A stretch of 64,000 nucleotides of DNA from Paragonimus skrjabini miyazakii (taxonomy: Eukaryota > Platyhelminthes > Trematoda > Plagiorchiida > Troglotrematidae), in contig JTDE01000041.1 in assembly GCA_014338405.1 (NCBI GenBank), positions 293,748 through 357,747 on the forward strand, read 5' to 3'. Shown piece by piece: positions 13,402 through 25,675 of the stretch. The position numbers and the translations under genes were made by a program. Every line of letters begins with the position of its first letter. Positions within the stretch are counted from its first letter, which is position 1. Below the pieces are notes generated by a model that had not been told where the DNA came from, searched no databases, and saw only the letters and a list, made by a program, of their open reading frames with translations.

Positions 13402-13751
13402 ATAACCAATCGGATGGAATCTTCAGAATGAAGAAAGGCCTCACTCGATCAACTTATAAGGACCAGCAAATCAGATTCAAGGTCAAAGTTCGACAGAAAC
13501 AGGGAACACCCAATCAGACTGCAGATCAAAGACTCAAGAGCTGCAGAAAATAGACAATCAGACATCAGGTCAAAGTCCAAATGCAACAAGAATCAGCCAA
13601 TGGTAGATCAGGTCAAAGGTCAAAAACAACAGAGAGCGACCAACCAGAATTCAGGTCAGAAGGTCAACTCACTCTGCCATATAAGAGCAGGCATCCATCG
13701 AACTTCACCAATCTCCACGCTCAAAAAACTATACGCTAAAACAATTACGCA

Positions 13752-13787
13752 CTGATGATGTCACCTGATAATGAAACGTTTGCAACC
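13752..13787 (+). ncRNA. Hammerhead-like core at PLE end (weak)
   Basis: CTGATGA (13752-13758) is followed 14 nt later by GAAAC (13773-13777). The 14 nt could form a short stem (TGTC with GATA). I cannot find a convincing stem I. The position, at the 3' end of a PLE and downstream of a TATA-like stretch, fits the known hammerhead ribozymes of PLE pseudo-LTRs, but this copy alone would not prove it. Confidence 0.3.
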
Positions 13788-13800
13788 TAAATGCCCAGCT

Positions 13801-16093
13801 CGGCGAACACACCAATACTAATAAGTTGTGTTTCACCGCAATCTCAGAGCGTTGTGACAATCGTAAACCATGCATCACAAAAAACTCGCCCAGTGAATAT
13901 ACGGAGAATCATATTTCAGATCGATTTTTTGATTCACAAGCTGCAGACCATCTTTTGCGTTTTGCACGAGAATGTTAACGTAGTCAAATTCTTTCCTACA
14001 CACCTGAAACCGATCCACATGGTGCAGATGTTGCCAGCTGTTTTCGAAAAACATCACTCTGTGGTCGTTATTCAAGAGGGGACACAATGGTTATCAGCTC
14101 GCTTAAACATTTCTCCTAGTGACTAATGAAGGCGATTAGATCATATGTTTCTTCCTCTGGTTTTCCGTTAACCTCTCTACCGATGAAACAACGAAACGGC
14201 GCTCTCCGATACATGTACTATTATTCAATCAACTGTGTGTGGCTGCGCAACAAGTTGCAACGCCTTACTTGTCTAAATGGATCAAAACGCTCAACAAAAT
14301 ATAGACCGACGCCGAAGAATTAGGTTAGTTTTCCTCACAATCGCCCGAATCAGTAAGTAAATTGTTTGGAGGTCGCAAATGGATTACACAATTACTGTTC
14401 TGTCTCTTCCATTGATGAACTTCGTAATTTTGTGCAAGCTGCGATCGCATGTATATTCCAACAACCGCTGAAGGTTCTTGTTCGTTTCTTACATGCATGA
14501 ATGTCGGCAAACAGTTGTTATTGAATAACAGACCTCAATAGAACTCACGTTTTGTTATGCCATCTCCATCGTTGGTCGTATAGAGTTTCCACGTAAGAAA
14601 TTACAGCAGTATTTCTACGATGACCAAACTGGAGGACAATCCTCTTAACAGCATTGCGATATACTTACTCTTGAAAGGAGTCCGTTCTTAGCGTATCTTG
14701 ACCTTTCTGAACCAGTTCGACCATTTGTTTACCACTAGTTTTGAAAAACAAATCACAAAAGGGTTGCACAAAGTAGCTACTTTGCATACGAACTATGTGA
14801 AGCACATTCAGACATTTCGTGTAAACCTTATTATTCCCCCTCGGTTGCTGGCGAAGTATGCAGAGAGTAAACCGAAAATGACCATATTAATACCCAGAAA
14901 CATTAAAATCTAATCTCATCCGCCTTAACAGGGTCGTTGTTAAATCAGCAGGGAGTAGCGACTTCCTAATGGAGGAGAAAAACTGACAGGCACGTATGCC
15001 AACAACCCTAGAAACTATTACCATGGGTAACTGAATGACTGAATGGCGTATGTTTTGTTTTTACTGTCATCATCTTGACATGCTGTCTAACATGATTTTA
15101 CCAACTTCCATGAAGTAGAGTTTTCGTAATACCAAGCCTAATAGGTAGCAAACATCTAGTAGGGGTGGTAAACTTATAACTTTCACATACTTCAGCCTAA
15201 AATATAGCTTCTTAAAAAATGCGTCCATTTTTGCCTAACGCAAAGTAGATCCGTTTTTGCACACTATTATGGGTGACAGTTGTTCATTCATGCGGATAGG
15301 AAGTCCCTCAAGTTTTTCGATATAGAGACTACCACATTCGGGTGAAAGAATACATGTGTGAGGTGAAGTAAAACACTTGGTCGTTTTAAGGTGTGTAATC
15401 CCCAGAAAATGAAGTTGATACTTTCCGTTTTTCAAGGCAACTCATATAGAAGCAATAACCATTGGTCCAGCAGACTGCTTTGATCTATTACAACCAGCTG
15501 GCTACAATATCTTACGAATAATTCACCATGGACAGAATACTGGACAAAATATTTGCTTCTGTTTGTAGACGCTTGACCTTTGGGCAAGAGTAGACAACAC
15601 AAACCGCAGTTTCGTACACAGATGAAAGATTCAGTAAAGAAAGCGTGATTTTTGCCTACGGTTAACCTTAATTGTAAGATGCTTTTCAGTTTTCAGCTTT
15701 TTTAAGCGTACTAGTGGAATCGGCAGTTGTTGTTTAATCACGGTCCATGTCACAGTGACGAGTTCGGCTTCAGATGCTCATAGCACAACTACTCTATATT
15801 GTATTCACTCATTTAACTAATCCGTTCAATGCCGAGGATAATATATGAGGGTCGTGGCGCTGATGACAAAACTAGTAACTAGCAACCGCATTTCGGATTC
15901 CTACTGATGCCTCGGAACTAATAGGTTAGCCTTGCCTACAATGTCGCACAAACGCGCCTCCCAGCAGGCAAAAACATAGGCAGGAAACACGAGAGATTTA
16001 ACAGGAGTAAAACTCGCTTTCGCAGTAAACCTAATAAGGATTTAAAAACTGGTTTGCCGTCAACATCTGAATGAGTGCAGAAAGAAGGCATAG
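13801..16093. other. Region without a recognised gene
   Basis: AT-rich sequence with a 111-codon ORF (13791-14126) and shorter ones, none with recognisable motifs. Nothing else seen. Confidence 0.55.
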
Positions 16094-16136
16094 GTTGCAA
16101 TATGTTAACATTTTGTTCACTGTCATCAGTCACACA
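16094..16136 (-). ncRNA. Hammerhead ribozyme-like motif, decayed
   Basis: On the minus strand CTGATGA occupies 16129-16123. An 8-nt spacer follows, then AAA where GAA-A is expected (G12 mutated). Stem III is ATG, loop TTAA, CAT, then A at the cleavage position, then TTGCAAC (16100-16094). The last block can pair with the 5' flank through AT, GT and GC pairs. The same order of blocks, with an identical CATATTGCAAC, occurs in the copy at 51.88 kb. It lies about 90 nt after the PLE stop at 16224, with a TTATAA-like stretch 20 nt upstream. Confidence 0.6.
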
Positions 16137-16223
16137 CGAAATACCTACAGGTTATAATTGACAGTCAATTGAGGATAGGCCGTGGACACTCATAAAGTCA
16201 CACCAAGTATTATGTCATCAGCA

Positions 16224-16800
16224 TCACGGCAGCTCGATGGGTTGTTTCAACCACTGTTGTGCACATAGTGCCGATTGGTCAGTCCGGATCGAAATAACTC
16301 TACCATAGGCTAATAGCTTCGGGTTCTGATTGCATAACAATATTTTGAATGATCTAACTAGGTCAACCTGATGACCTGTTATGGTGAGGTGTCTACCAGT
16401 TGATGTTGTGAGATTTCATGCATTGTACTCATGGGTTTGAGATTTTGCCATGAGTTCTTTTAATCAGTTTGAGACGTGTTCTGCAACTCACTGTGATAGC
16501 TGTTGGTCTGTTCTGCCTGTGTAGACGTCACTGCAACCGTGAGTGAACTCGTAGACAATGTGAGAGGCAGAATAGTTCGACAAACTGCGTTTACGACTGG
16601 GTACAACCAGTCTTTCAGTGATTTCATCCAAGAGTAATTGGGCAGCCGCGTACGTGCGGGATAGGGCGGACTTCAGTATAAACTTGATGTCGTTTGCCAA
16701 ATGATACCCTTTGGATTGCAGAAACAAAAAATATATCCTCTTTTGATATCTTGAACTGGCGCGCTCCACTTGTGGATGTCTATGGACTTTTCAGAATATC
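16224..16800 (-). pseudogene. PLE GIY-YIG endonuclease domain
   Basis: On the minus strand the linker (around 16790, IDIHKWSA) leads into a conserved region (DIKFILKSALSRTYAAAQLL) and then the GIY-YIG core, IVYEFTHGCSDVYTGRTDQQ. Here the YIG position reads YTG, a substitution. Stops and frameshifts occur after 16488. The end can be followed through SALCAQQWLKQPIELP to a TGA at 16224-16226, in the place where the related copy at 51.8 kb has a Trp codon. Not functional. Confidence 0.82.
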
Positions 16801-16817
16801 CCTATGCTAATAACGTT

Positions 16818-17153
16818 TGTTTTTCAAGTTGAACATCACTCACAATTGATTGCAGCTGTCGCATTCTCATAGACTTTGCAGAAGACCCGTTTCCCACTGC
16901 ACAAGCACTAGACTCGAGTTTCGCTCGCATTAGACCTCGTCAGTAGTGCATATCATCGCCACTGCCGGGATTAGAACCACGGCCACGCTGTTCATGAGGG
17001 AGCCGTGTTTACCACTGCGCCATTCACCTCACATTAGGCACGACCGAATTATCATATGTGAACGCTCAAACACTTTCGCTTGTGAGTAATGATCAGATTG
17101 CCCGATCGTCTTGATAGGAGACATAGTTATTGTCTGTTAACTCCAGTCGATTG
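16818..17153 (-). repeat. tRNA-like short repeat, copy 2
   Basis: A well preserved copy. Read on the minus strand it has the Pol III A box TGGCGCAGTGG and the B box GGTTCTAATCC, with tRNA-like spacing. About 130 nt of family sequence precede the A box, and a tail follows with CGAAACTCGAGTCTAGTGCT. It sits between the RT and GIY-YIG parts of a PLE, so it probably inserted there. Confidence 0.85.
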
Positions 17154-17162
17154 TGGGTGATA

Positions 17163-17830
17163 TTAAATTTGAAATAAACCAAATCCCCGACTATTCATCA
17201 ATGACGTTTTTCCCAGCTCACTAGGAGTGTAAATACACTTGGCCCTATGAAACAGAGTTTTGACAAAGCCCCATTTATATGCTGTTGGGGAAAAGTTGGA
17301 TAACTGAAGATATTGTCCGCCCCATGTTGCTTTTTGATGGACTGATTGCTGTAATGTCTCATTTTCGTGTTTGGTGAGGAGTAGATCTAGGATTACTAAA
17401 CTGCCGTTTGATTTTGTTTTGTGAGACACGAATATGTTCGTATGAATAGAATTAAGAGGGTTAAGAACAAACCAAAATGCATAATATCCATAAAAATCGG
17501 CTGATATCCATAAATCGGTTGATGTTGGGTCTAACGGACTACATATGGCAACTCCGTCTAGTTTTCTGTAAGGAAGTTCATCAAAAGTAAATCTGCTGTT
17601 TTCTATACAGAGTAAGGTGAGATTCTTGAGATGTTCAAGTGGAATACCCATATCACAGTTTTGACTAGAGATAAAATCAAACAGCAACTCTACTATGTCA
17701 TGAAGAAGAACAGTTGTGAAAAGGAAATCAGTGTCAATCGAATACACTGCTTGACAACTCACCGATAAGCTTTCTGATGTCTATACCAGCTCAACAAATC
17801 TTTTAGGCATTCGGGGATGCACCAAAATTA
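17163..17830 (-). pseudogene. PLE reverse transcriptase domain
   Basis: A 199-codon open frame on the minus strand, extended upstream past one TGA to about 17815 (FVELV, then TSESLSVSCQAVYSID). It matches the PLE RT fingers and palm: the VYSIDTDFLFTT block corresponds to the first catalytic Asp motif, and LPYRKLDGVAICSPLDP to the DGVAMGSPL motif with Met changed to Ile-Cys. The expected YxDD box is missing or unrecognisable around FYGYYAFWF. The conserved LVILDLLLTKHENETLQQSV and TWGGQY blocks follow. The lack of the catalytic box and the in-frame stop show that it is dead. Confidence 0.82.
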
Positions 17831-17834
17831 CACA

Positions 17835-20800
17835 AGAATAGGACACCTGTGCGACAAATTTTGTGTACAAACAAGTCAGCTTATTTTGAGGTTGTTCGAT
17901 GGTTGGTTGAAATGCAGCACTTTATTCACAAAATCTCATCCCCCCCATTGCTTAATCTGTAGTACCTCAAAAATTATACCGATGCTGTCTCGGTTATTAT
18001 GAACGGTTTGCAGCGCAAATGACCTTAGCCAGATTTAGTCAATTGTTCACAAAATCCCAATCAGGCATTTATTGTTCAGAAATTATTTTGAAGCACTGAC
18101 GCAGTAACCAAACTTGAACCTCATTCAAAACTTCGTGGAACGTTCAGTTTGTACAACAGCTTGAGGTATATTGTTTATGCACACTAAGTGATTAGTAACG
18201 AAAAAGCATTCGAAGAGACGTCTGCAAGTGTTTTTTTGGTAAACTGTACAGCTAAGCACTACAGTCTTGTTTATCTTATCAACGTTCACCCTCTTCAAAT
18301 GTGCCTGAGCTCCTAAAATCGTGCGGGGGGTGGATGAAATGCAGGTTGTTTGCAGTAGCATAAAGATAGCAACACGGCGCACCTGGTTAATCCCTTCGAT
18401 ACCACGGTCCGGTTAATCTGACCAAACGATCTTGGACTGGCGGGACCACGTCAGCACCTTCTCACTAGATTCCCAAGCTTCTGGGTTCGACTTGGTTTAG
18501 TCTTGGTTGGATAGTACGCCTTCGGTGGTAAGTTCTCCATAAAAAAAGTGTGCATAGCTCCTGAAATGAACAAGATGGAAATTTAAACCACTTTCTAGGA
18601 CTACATTCAGCAAGAGACAGGATGAAGGGTGTGTTAGAGATGAAATCACTTACATTCATGTGCATGTCCAAAGTCTTATTGTATATGTAGTATCGATATG
18701 CGTCCGCTTAAATTCACGACGGAATGGATCGGAAGAATGTAACACTGATCCACCACGGTTTCTCTCCTAAACATCACTGGCAGAAAACAGCGCCGCACGG
18801 ATTTAGCAGTTAAGCGGGATTAGAATGGATTTTGTCAATAATGTCAAACAACCGGGTGATTCTCTTCTAAGCGGTGTACGACAAAATCCCTAACACGGCC
18901 ACAGAAAGTTCAATGAACAGCAGTCGGTTGTATGTTTGGTTGTTTGCAATACGGAATATAACCTACAAAATTGATACAGATAGTATTACATGACTTTTGC
19001 CCTGGGCATGCCAAATAGGATACTTCCAAGCAAGATTTGTTGTGTTCCCAACAAATCGAGCGCAGATTGGACCGTACAATGGAAAACTCATTATGCCAGT
19101 AAGATTTATTCGCAGTTGAATCATACCAAGTTTTCTAGGTAGCCAAAATCACCCTATATTAACAGTTGTGATTTAACAAGACTTAAACTTGGCCCGTAGT
19201 CATAATTAAGGCAAACATGTGTGAGAATATTAGTGAACCACCACGTGGCTGCAGTTTTTAGATTACCGTGTTTGGCGATGCCCTATAGCCACTACTTAAC
19301 ATCGTATTTCTTGACAAACGTGAGTAATGAGAACGGTGCATTTGGTAATGGGTGCCGAGTTTGAGACAAAATGGACCAGTCTTGAGCAGATTATCCTCAA
19401 TACTTTAACTGTACTCTGACATACTGCTCGCCTTTATGTGTCCAAATCTCCTCCGTTATACACTACAAACTGAATGTTGATAATGGCCCCATAGGTGAAA
19501 TTCGGTGACCTTAGTAGTCATTCTACTGTTCCTTTCTCACAGATCCTTTGTGAAAGAGCAACAGTATGGGGATAATTCCGCATTGTTTGTGAATATTGCA
19601 GAAATACATGCTTTAAACGAATCCACAGCCGGTCATGTACCCCATTGGATTCAGTGTGGGAGTCACAAATCGTTACAGTAGGTGTAATTAATACCGAGGT
19701 AAACAAACCATTATCTGTTCGTTAACAATACCAGTTGCACGTGAGATATTTTCCCTGCAAATATTTTCCCGTGTTTTTAGTTCGACTAACTGTATTTCAA
19801 CTTTTAATTCAGAGGTTCAGCGGCCTCCAAGTGACTGAAAATTGCTGAAACTGAGGTAACTTCGTTATTCGTGTGATCACAACGTCCAACCAGTTGGAAC
19901 TCCTTGAGTCTACTAGAGTCTCTTCTACCAACCATCACTTGTATTCCTTATGTGTAAAAACTACTTACCATTTATGTCATAACTGTGTCCGTTTTTAACC
20001 AAAATCAAATCAGTTTCGTTGTTTTTCAGTATATTGGTTATCTGTAGGTTATAGTTACCCATGTAGCCGAAGTAAAAATAGGCAATACATTTATTTAACA
20101 TGTTTCTTGTGCAGTCTACATTATTCCGGAAATAGAAAGGCTACAAATTGTGTCACAATCTTAACAAGTGAAAAAAGTACGGGGGAGGAGTGATGTAACA
20201 TACCAGCTGACCAGTTTTGTAACGTCATCGTGAAAAAAATGACTAGATGCGTTTAGTAAAGCGTACACTTTCAAATGTAACATTACCACTAACTTTTGAA
20301 GGGAAAAGTAGTTTAAATCGAGAGAAAATACGAGTTTTGTCTAACGTAACACCTGAAGTAATTTAAGCAACGGAGGATATCTGTTTATTAAGAAATGTAA
20401 ACTGAATTCTATTAGTAGCAATTTTTTCTAAGTGTATACTAAATTGTTTTAAACATTTCAAGTTTCGCGCCATCAGGAAACATGCGTAAATTGCAACTCG
20501 TATATTTATACTGCGGCTCAGCAGCCAAGTGGTTTGAGATAAGCATAATCAATCTCAAACTATTGAGTTTGATACTATACAACTAGAAACTTTGAAATTT
20601 GTACCTGTCAGCGTGTTTTGGACCTTACGCTGAAATCCACCTTCCATGATGGCTTCGGTTATTACGTTCGGACAAAACAATTACAGATAACCGGTTAGAG
20701 ATTCAAAAAGGAAACCGTGGTTTCCTCTTCAAAATTGTCCATCCTCTCTGTTATTTGTTTGGTGTATACTAATTACCTTGAGGAACAGAAGTCAGTGGCA

Positions 20801-21174
20801 TTCTACTATAGTTGCAATCATAGGCGATACGAACAGCCGAACTACAGACATCTTTACACCAAAAATTTCGTGTCCTATTATCTTTCAAAAAATTACACCA
20901 GCGTAACCATTGTTTTCTATCTACGTCCTAAATCATGTTTAAGTAACATTTCAACGGACTGTTACACAAACCAGACAGTTATTCCTTACTGGCTGCAGCA
21001 TGTGATGATGCCAATGATGATAACGCTGATGCATGATAACAACTTCATTCTAGTGGAGCTCGTTGTGATCCATTTTTAGATAGTGGTCCTCAACTGTTTT
21101 AGTCATGTCCATCAATTTATACAGCTTTGCATAATTTTAGGTCAACAATTTATATGCTAACAGATTAAAAATTA
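17835..21174. other. Region without a recognised gene
   Basis: AT-rich, with a 120-codon ORF at 20717-21079 that has no motif I know. No repeats of this window's families are seen. Confidence 0.55.
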
Positions 21175-21177
21175 TCC

Positions 21178-21402
21178 ACAATTGATCGGCCCGTTTCCCA
21201 CCGCACAAGCACTAGACTCGAGTTTCGTTCTCATAAACTGTCGGCAGTAGTGCATATCCCCGCCACGACCCACGGCCGGGACTAGAACCACGGCGACGCT
21301 TTTAACGAGGCAACCATGTTGACAACTGCGCCATTGACTTCACATTAGGCGCGACCGAATCATCACATGTGAACACTCAACCAATGCCGCTGGACAGTAA
21401 TG
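21178..21402 (-). repeat. tRNA-like short repeat, copy 3 (truncated at both ends)
   Basis: It shares CACTAGACTCGAGTTTCG and the block around CGACCGAATCATCACATGTG with the other copies. On the minus strand the A box reads TGGCGCAGTTG (one change) and the B box GGTTCTAGTCC. Both outer ends are shorter than in copy 2. Confidence 0.82.
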
Positions 21403-21409
21403 ATCATAA

Positions 21410-23837
21410 GAAACAAACTTGAGCGTAACAGCACGGCATTCGTTTCGTGTCATGAGCTGATTAACCGAGGTAAGTATGTCCAGCACATCACATAAGTACT
21501 TATATGATATACTTACACGCGAATGGTTCATCTAGCTCTGTGCAAGGAAAGCAACGGTATCAGTGTGGTGTATTAGCTTATGGTTGTTAGCAAGTTCTCC
21601 CTTACTGGAGAGCTACCGTTGAACATGAGAAAATTCAGCTGAAACATCATAGTCACGGTTTAGTAATCGATTACCACGGTGGAAAAGTACGGGAAATGTA
21701 GACTAAAAATACAGTGGCTGTGAGAGTAAAAACATTTACAGTAGATAAATTTCCACGAAAATTTAGTTATGTAAATTTTGGTCACCGTCCCGATGTTAAG
21801 GAATGTCTTTCAGTTCTTTATATTGCCAAGATCCTGTTCTGTTAACGCGATTGACGCTAAACGGGGACCTGATAATTTTGGTGAAAATACTCGCAACAAA
21901 GTGTTTAAAACTATGTTCGCTAAGGCATAAAACTGTTTCTGGACGACAGAATAGTCTATGTGTTACTCACATGCAAGTAAAGTGATCCGCGTATGGCATA
22001 TTTGTGGGAAACAGAGCAGTGTATCGCGTGTTCATCTTATAACAAAACGGCAAGAGACCACTGTTTAGACATACACCTCTGTTAAGCTGCTGCGTGAGTG
22101 GAACTTTTATTGAGCCTTCTTTGAATTGAAGTAAGTTGAAAGTTTATTTGAAGGTGATAATAACGAGTAAGGGCAAGACGAATAAGTAAACATTGTCATA
22201 AGATATTCGGTGATGACTTTCAATGGACAGTGAAGGCAGTCAGAGAATAGGACGTAAATTTCCGTGGTTCAACCAGAATCTGCCACAACGTTCACTTACA
22301 ATAGTTCGAACAAAATCTTTTGCTCACCTTCAAATCGAATTTTCATAAAAGACTATCGCGACAGTCTCAGGCAACTCCTATTACTACTACATACTTCCGG
22401 ATACACGAAAGCCAGTAATTAACAGTAGACTGACCAAGTTTATATTTTACTCATACGCTAACCCATTAGTAGCTGGAATATCACAACTAGATGTTCACCA
22501 GATGTTATTTTCACACCTAGTGTGTTTCTCAGGAAAGTCAGTGGCTATGCACTTGTCTTGTGCAGATAATGAAGTGTATGAAACTTTACCACAAGCTAGC
22601 GGTAAAATATACCAAAATGATGTTTGTCAAAGTAATCAGCGTTACAAAAAGTTATAAAAGAGTTATTTTACAACGATTATGTTCAAGTATTTCTTCGTGA
22701 AAAACGGAATCACGAACCATTATTCACTCTCAGTATTACATGAGGCAATTTGCCGGAATGTTGTTTGTGGAAGTAACTTGAAATAGGATAACAGCTGAAT
22801 CTGCAGTTACCCTGGTAGTTCTAGAAAGAACTGGTTGTTAGCCAACCATAGGACTGCTTTATATTAACTTCCTTAAAAGCAGTGTTTCAGTTTGGTACAA
22901 ACAAGATGCTAATTTTGACTCAATAAACTTTCTTAAACATGCACTTCTGTGCTATATGCTGCGATATTTGCTTAATAAAAATGTTGATCGCCAGTTCCAC
23001 AACATTTCACCCAGTTCACAGTGAACAAAAGATTGAACCAAAAAATCAAGTATTGGTAGACTTCCAGTAAAGTGCTTACACTTCTAGTGGCTTTTCATGA
23101 CGTTTACGCCGTGCGGCGAGCATCATTTTCTTCGATTACAAGAAGCAGAATGCACAAAATATCCCCTGACACGTTATATTTCCAACAAAATCTCTGGTGT
23201 TTCTAAAAGAAATGTCGAAAGTACACAACGTCATCGCAAGCAGTTCCTTTATTTCATATTGTGTACATGGTAGACCCCTTGAGCCTGAATTTTTGGTGAA
23301 TATCAGAAGATGATAAAAATGCCGAAGACCACAGTCCATCCCTAAATGTTCCACTCCTACTCTTTTTAAAGTTGCTACCCCAGGTATCAATGTAAAGGAA
23401 ATGGTCAGGGAAATTCAGAGTTTTGAGTAAAACCTGAAAGCATTCAACCATATTTTCGGCACATATTGACAGCGGTCAAAGCACTGGAGGTGTGCTTTGG
23501 TCAATCACTGAAAATAATATTCGGATAGAAAGATGTGAACCGTGCATCGAAATGTCACCTGTTTTCTCAGTTAACATCACGTGACTTATACCTGTCACTG
23601 TAAACGTACACCGACCTACAGCTCCAAAATTAAAGTTGGATAGGCGTACGGCTTTGCTTCATCGTCTAATCTGAAATGGGGAGAGGTACAACAATAAAAA
23701 TAGCCGACTGACCATTTTGCTTATTCAAAGATAATTAGATACAAATCTGTGTGTGGTTTGCAACCCTGAACAAATCTGGAAGCATGGTGGGCCTTATTTC
23801 AATAATAATCGCAACACGCAGGCCAGCTGTTTCTTCC
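21410..23837. other. Region without a recognised gene
   Basis: AT-rich sequence, ORFs below 90 codons, nothing recognised. Confidence 0.55.
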
Positions 23838-24094
23838 CTGATTGTCCGTTACATTAACGGACAAACTTTAGGGCAACGTAGAGATACCGGGGGACAGCAT
23901 TCTTCCGAAGTCGGGGTACCAACAACAGTCCTGAAAAAGGAAACAACAAGAAACAAGCATGAGCCAAAGGCCCAGTAAGCCATGCACACCACTTACACAA
24001 ACGATAACTAGAACGGCGCCGACAACACAGCAGCACGCTCCTTCACCAATTCAAATTCAACTAGTGCGCGCCTGTTGGTTTCGGCCGCACACTA
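23838..24094 (+). repeat. Unclassified dispersed repeat B, copy 1
   Basis: About 255 bp shared with copies at 34.9 and 44.35 kb. It starts at CTGATTGTCCG-like sequence and runs through ATTCTTCCGAAGT, ACAACAGTCCTGAAAAAGGA, CATGAGCCAAAGGCCCAGTA and CACTTACACAAACGA, to the end around GTTGGTTTCGGCCG. It has no coding capacity. It is richer in GC than its flanks. Confidence 0.8.
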
Positions 24095-25675
24095 AATAGT
24101 GTCACTGAATAGTAGAGTTTGAACAGTTATGAAAATAAGCTGCACAATTTTGAAATGGATATGATCCTTCTAATGTTAACTAACCTATCTATGCGTAACA
24201 TACGTGTTACCCAACAACTGTGCTTTCTGTTTGTCCAGTACACCTTTACTGAAGTTAAGCGGTTGAAAACTGTAAATTCTTTGATGATCGAAGTAACTCC
24301 GGAATGAAATAATTGATAGCTGATGTTCAGAACTGGTTTCGATGCAGTAGTAATAACAACCTGAGATCGGGCACCTCAGATATTTATCTCAATAGCACAG
24401 TTGTTTATCTTATTATCATTGACGTAATAATACAAGAGTAATTTTAAATAAAGGCCTAATAGCAATCACCACAAATTCATGTCGACAGTAACTGAAGCTT
24501 AATGTGGGTTGGTAGACTACACTTTTCAGTAATGGGGTAAAGATTAAATCATTAAGCTGGACAAATATCGTGCCACTCAAGCAGAATGATAATATCACAA
24601 GTTATAAGTTGTATGAGGTCAAAAAGAAGTGATTTTCATTAAAAATGATTAACTCCGAGGAATCGTTTATTCTATTTAACATGTCGCACATCAGATTAAC
24701 AAGAGAGCAAAAGTGTTTATAATTGCTACTATATTTTAGACAGACTGCTCTGTAGTGGGGTGTTTTTGTTAAAAAAAATTCCACGTCCTGGGAATGAGAA
24801 ATTAAATAAACAAAACGCCTTAACGACCTAGACTCATTGAACGAATTCCCGGTCAATCGGGTGGAATGATTAACTTCAGAATGGTAGTTTAAATATGCGG
24901 TAGTTCGCCTCACATTGTTTACTGAGATAAAGACAGTCGAGCGTTCCATGTTTACGTACATCTTATCTGCACTATAGTTAGGAGAGGGTATGTCAACAAT
25001 AAAATAACACAATCGAATTTTGGGTTACACTCCAGGTTTTAATAAGTGAAGTAATTTTGCCATGATAGCCAGAGACTTGGTTTTCCGCAACATTTTTGTT
25101 GCATTTCTATTTAGTGTTATTGTCGAATTCGGTGGACGTTTATTTCAGGAGCCAGGTCCTTTCACTAGGCGGAAATATCTCTCTCTGGATAAAGTAAAAG
25201 GCTTCATATGGACACAGTTTTGCGTTCTTCTGCGGGGTGGTTCGTCTACAACGCTTATAACAGTAAGCGATTTCGGTCTTTGCTTGTGGATCGTAACAAC
25301 AAGGTTGGTCGATCACATGGTGATGAACAGACCTATCTGGTCTCTTTCGACTGACAATCAATGTTTCGGTCTAAAGACAAGGAATTCTGATCCACTGTCT
25401 GCTTCGAAGTAGACATAACGAAAGTGGACAGTATTAGTAACATGTAATGTAGATACAACTAGAGATTTAACTAGTTAAAAACAAAGTTATTGCTTTACTG
25501 GAAGCTTAAACAAACCTGCTTCTACGGAATGTATACCTATGCCGTTAATACACCAAATTTTTTCAACTTTCGAAATGACTTGAAAAGCATTTAACGCTGT
25601 CTCCCTCCTCTAGTTCCCATGGTGAATATCTAGGTGTTGAATAAAAATAATTTCACAGGGAGGAACTTCGGAGAA
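24095..25675. other. Region without a recognised gene
   Basis: Contains ORFs of 136 codons (24602-25012, minus) and 116 codons (25062-25412, plus). The second starts at an ATG with a hydrophobic N-terminus. Neither shows a recognisable domain and both are of a length expected by chance. Confidence 0.5.

Larger units (their letters stand above)
11766..13800 (+). mobile_element. Penelope-like element (most complete copy)
   Basis: From the gap onward the plus strand carries the PLE order: an N-terminal region, a reverse transcriptase and a C-terminal GIY-YIG endonuclease, followed by a non-coding end with a TATA-like stretch (ATATAAG at about 13679) and a hammerhead-like core at 13752. PLEs are retroelements whose RT is related to telomerase and whose GIY-YIG domain nicks the target. 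The 5' end lies in the gap. The copy is inactive, with premature stops and frameshifts. Confidence 0.9.
16094..17830 (-). mobile_element. Penelope-like element split by a tRNA-like repeat
   Basis: On the minus strand the RT part (17163-17830) is followed by a tRNA-like repeat (16818-17153), then by the linker and GIY-YIG part (16224-16800), and finally by a hammerhead-like end at 16094-16136. The parts are in the right order and orientation for one PLE copy that received an insertion. Both sides of the insert hold a version of the short region after the RT domain, so two overlapping PLE fragments are the alternative. Confidence 0.75.

Noticed and set aside
20717..21079. 120-codon ORF on the plus strand
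   Set aside because: No domain or clear signal peptide; several such ORFs are expected by chance.
24602..25012. 136-codon ORF on the minus strand
   Set aside because: Asn, Ser and Tyr-rich composition as expected from AT-rich DNA; no motif.
25062..25412. 116-codon ORF starting with a hydrophobic segment
   Set aside because: A signal-peptide-like start alone is weak evidence. The rest has no motif and the length is at chance level.
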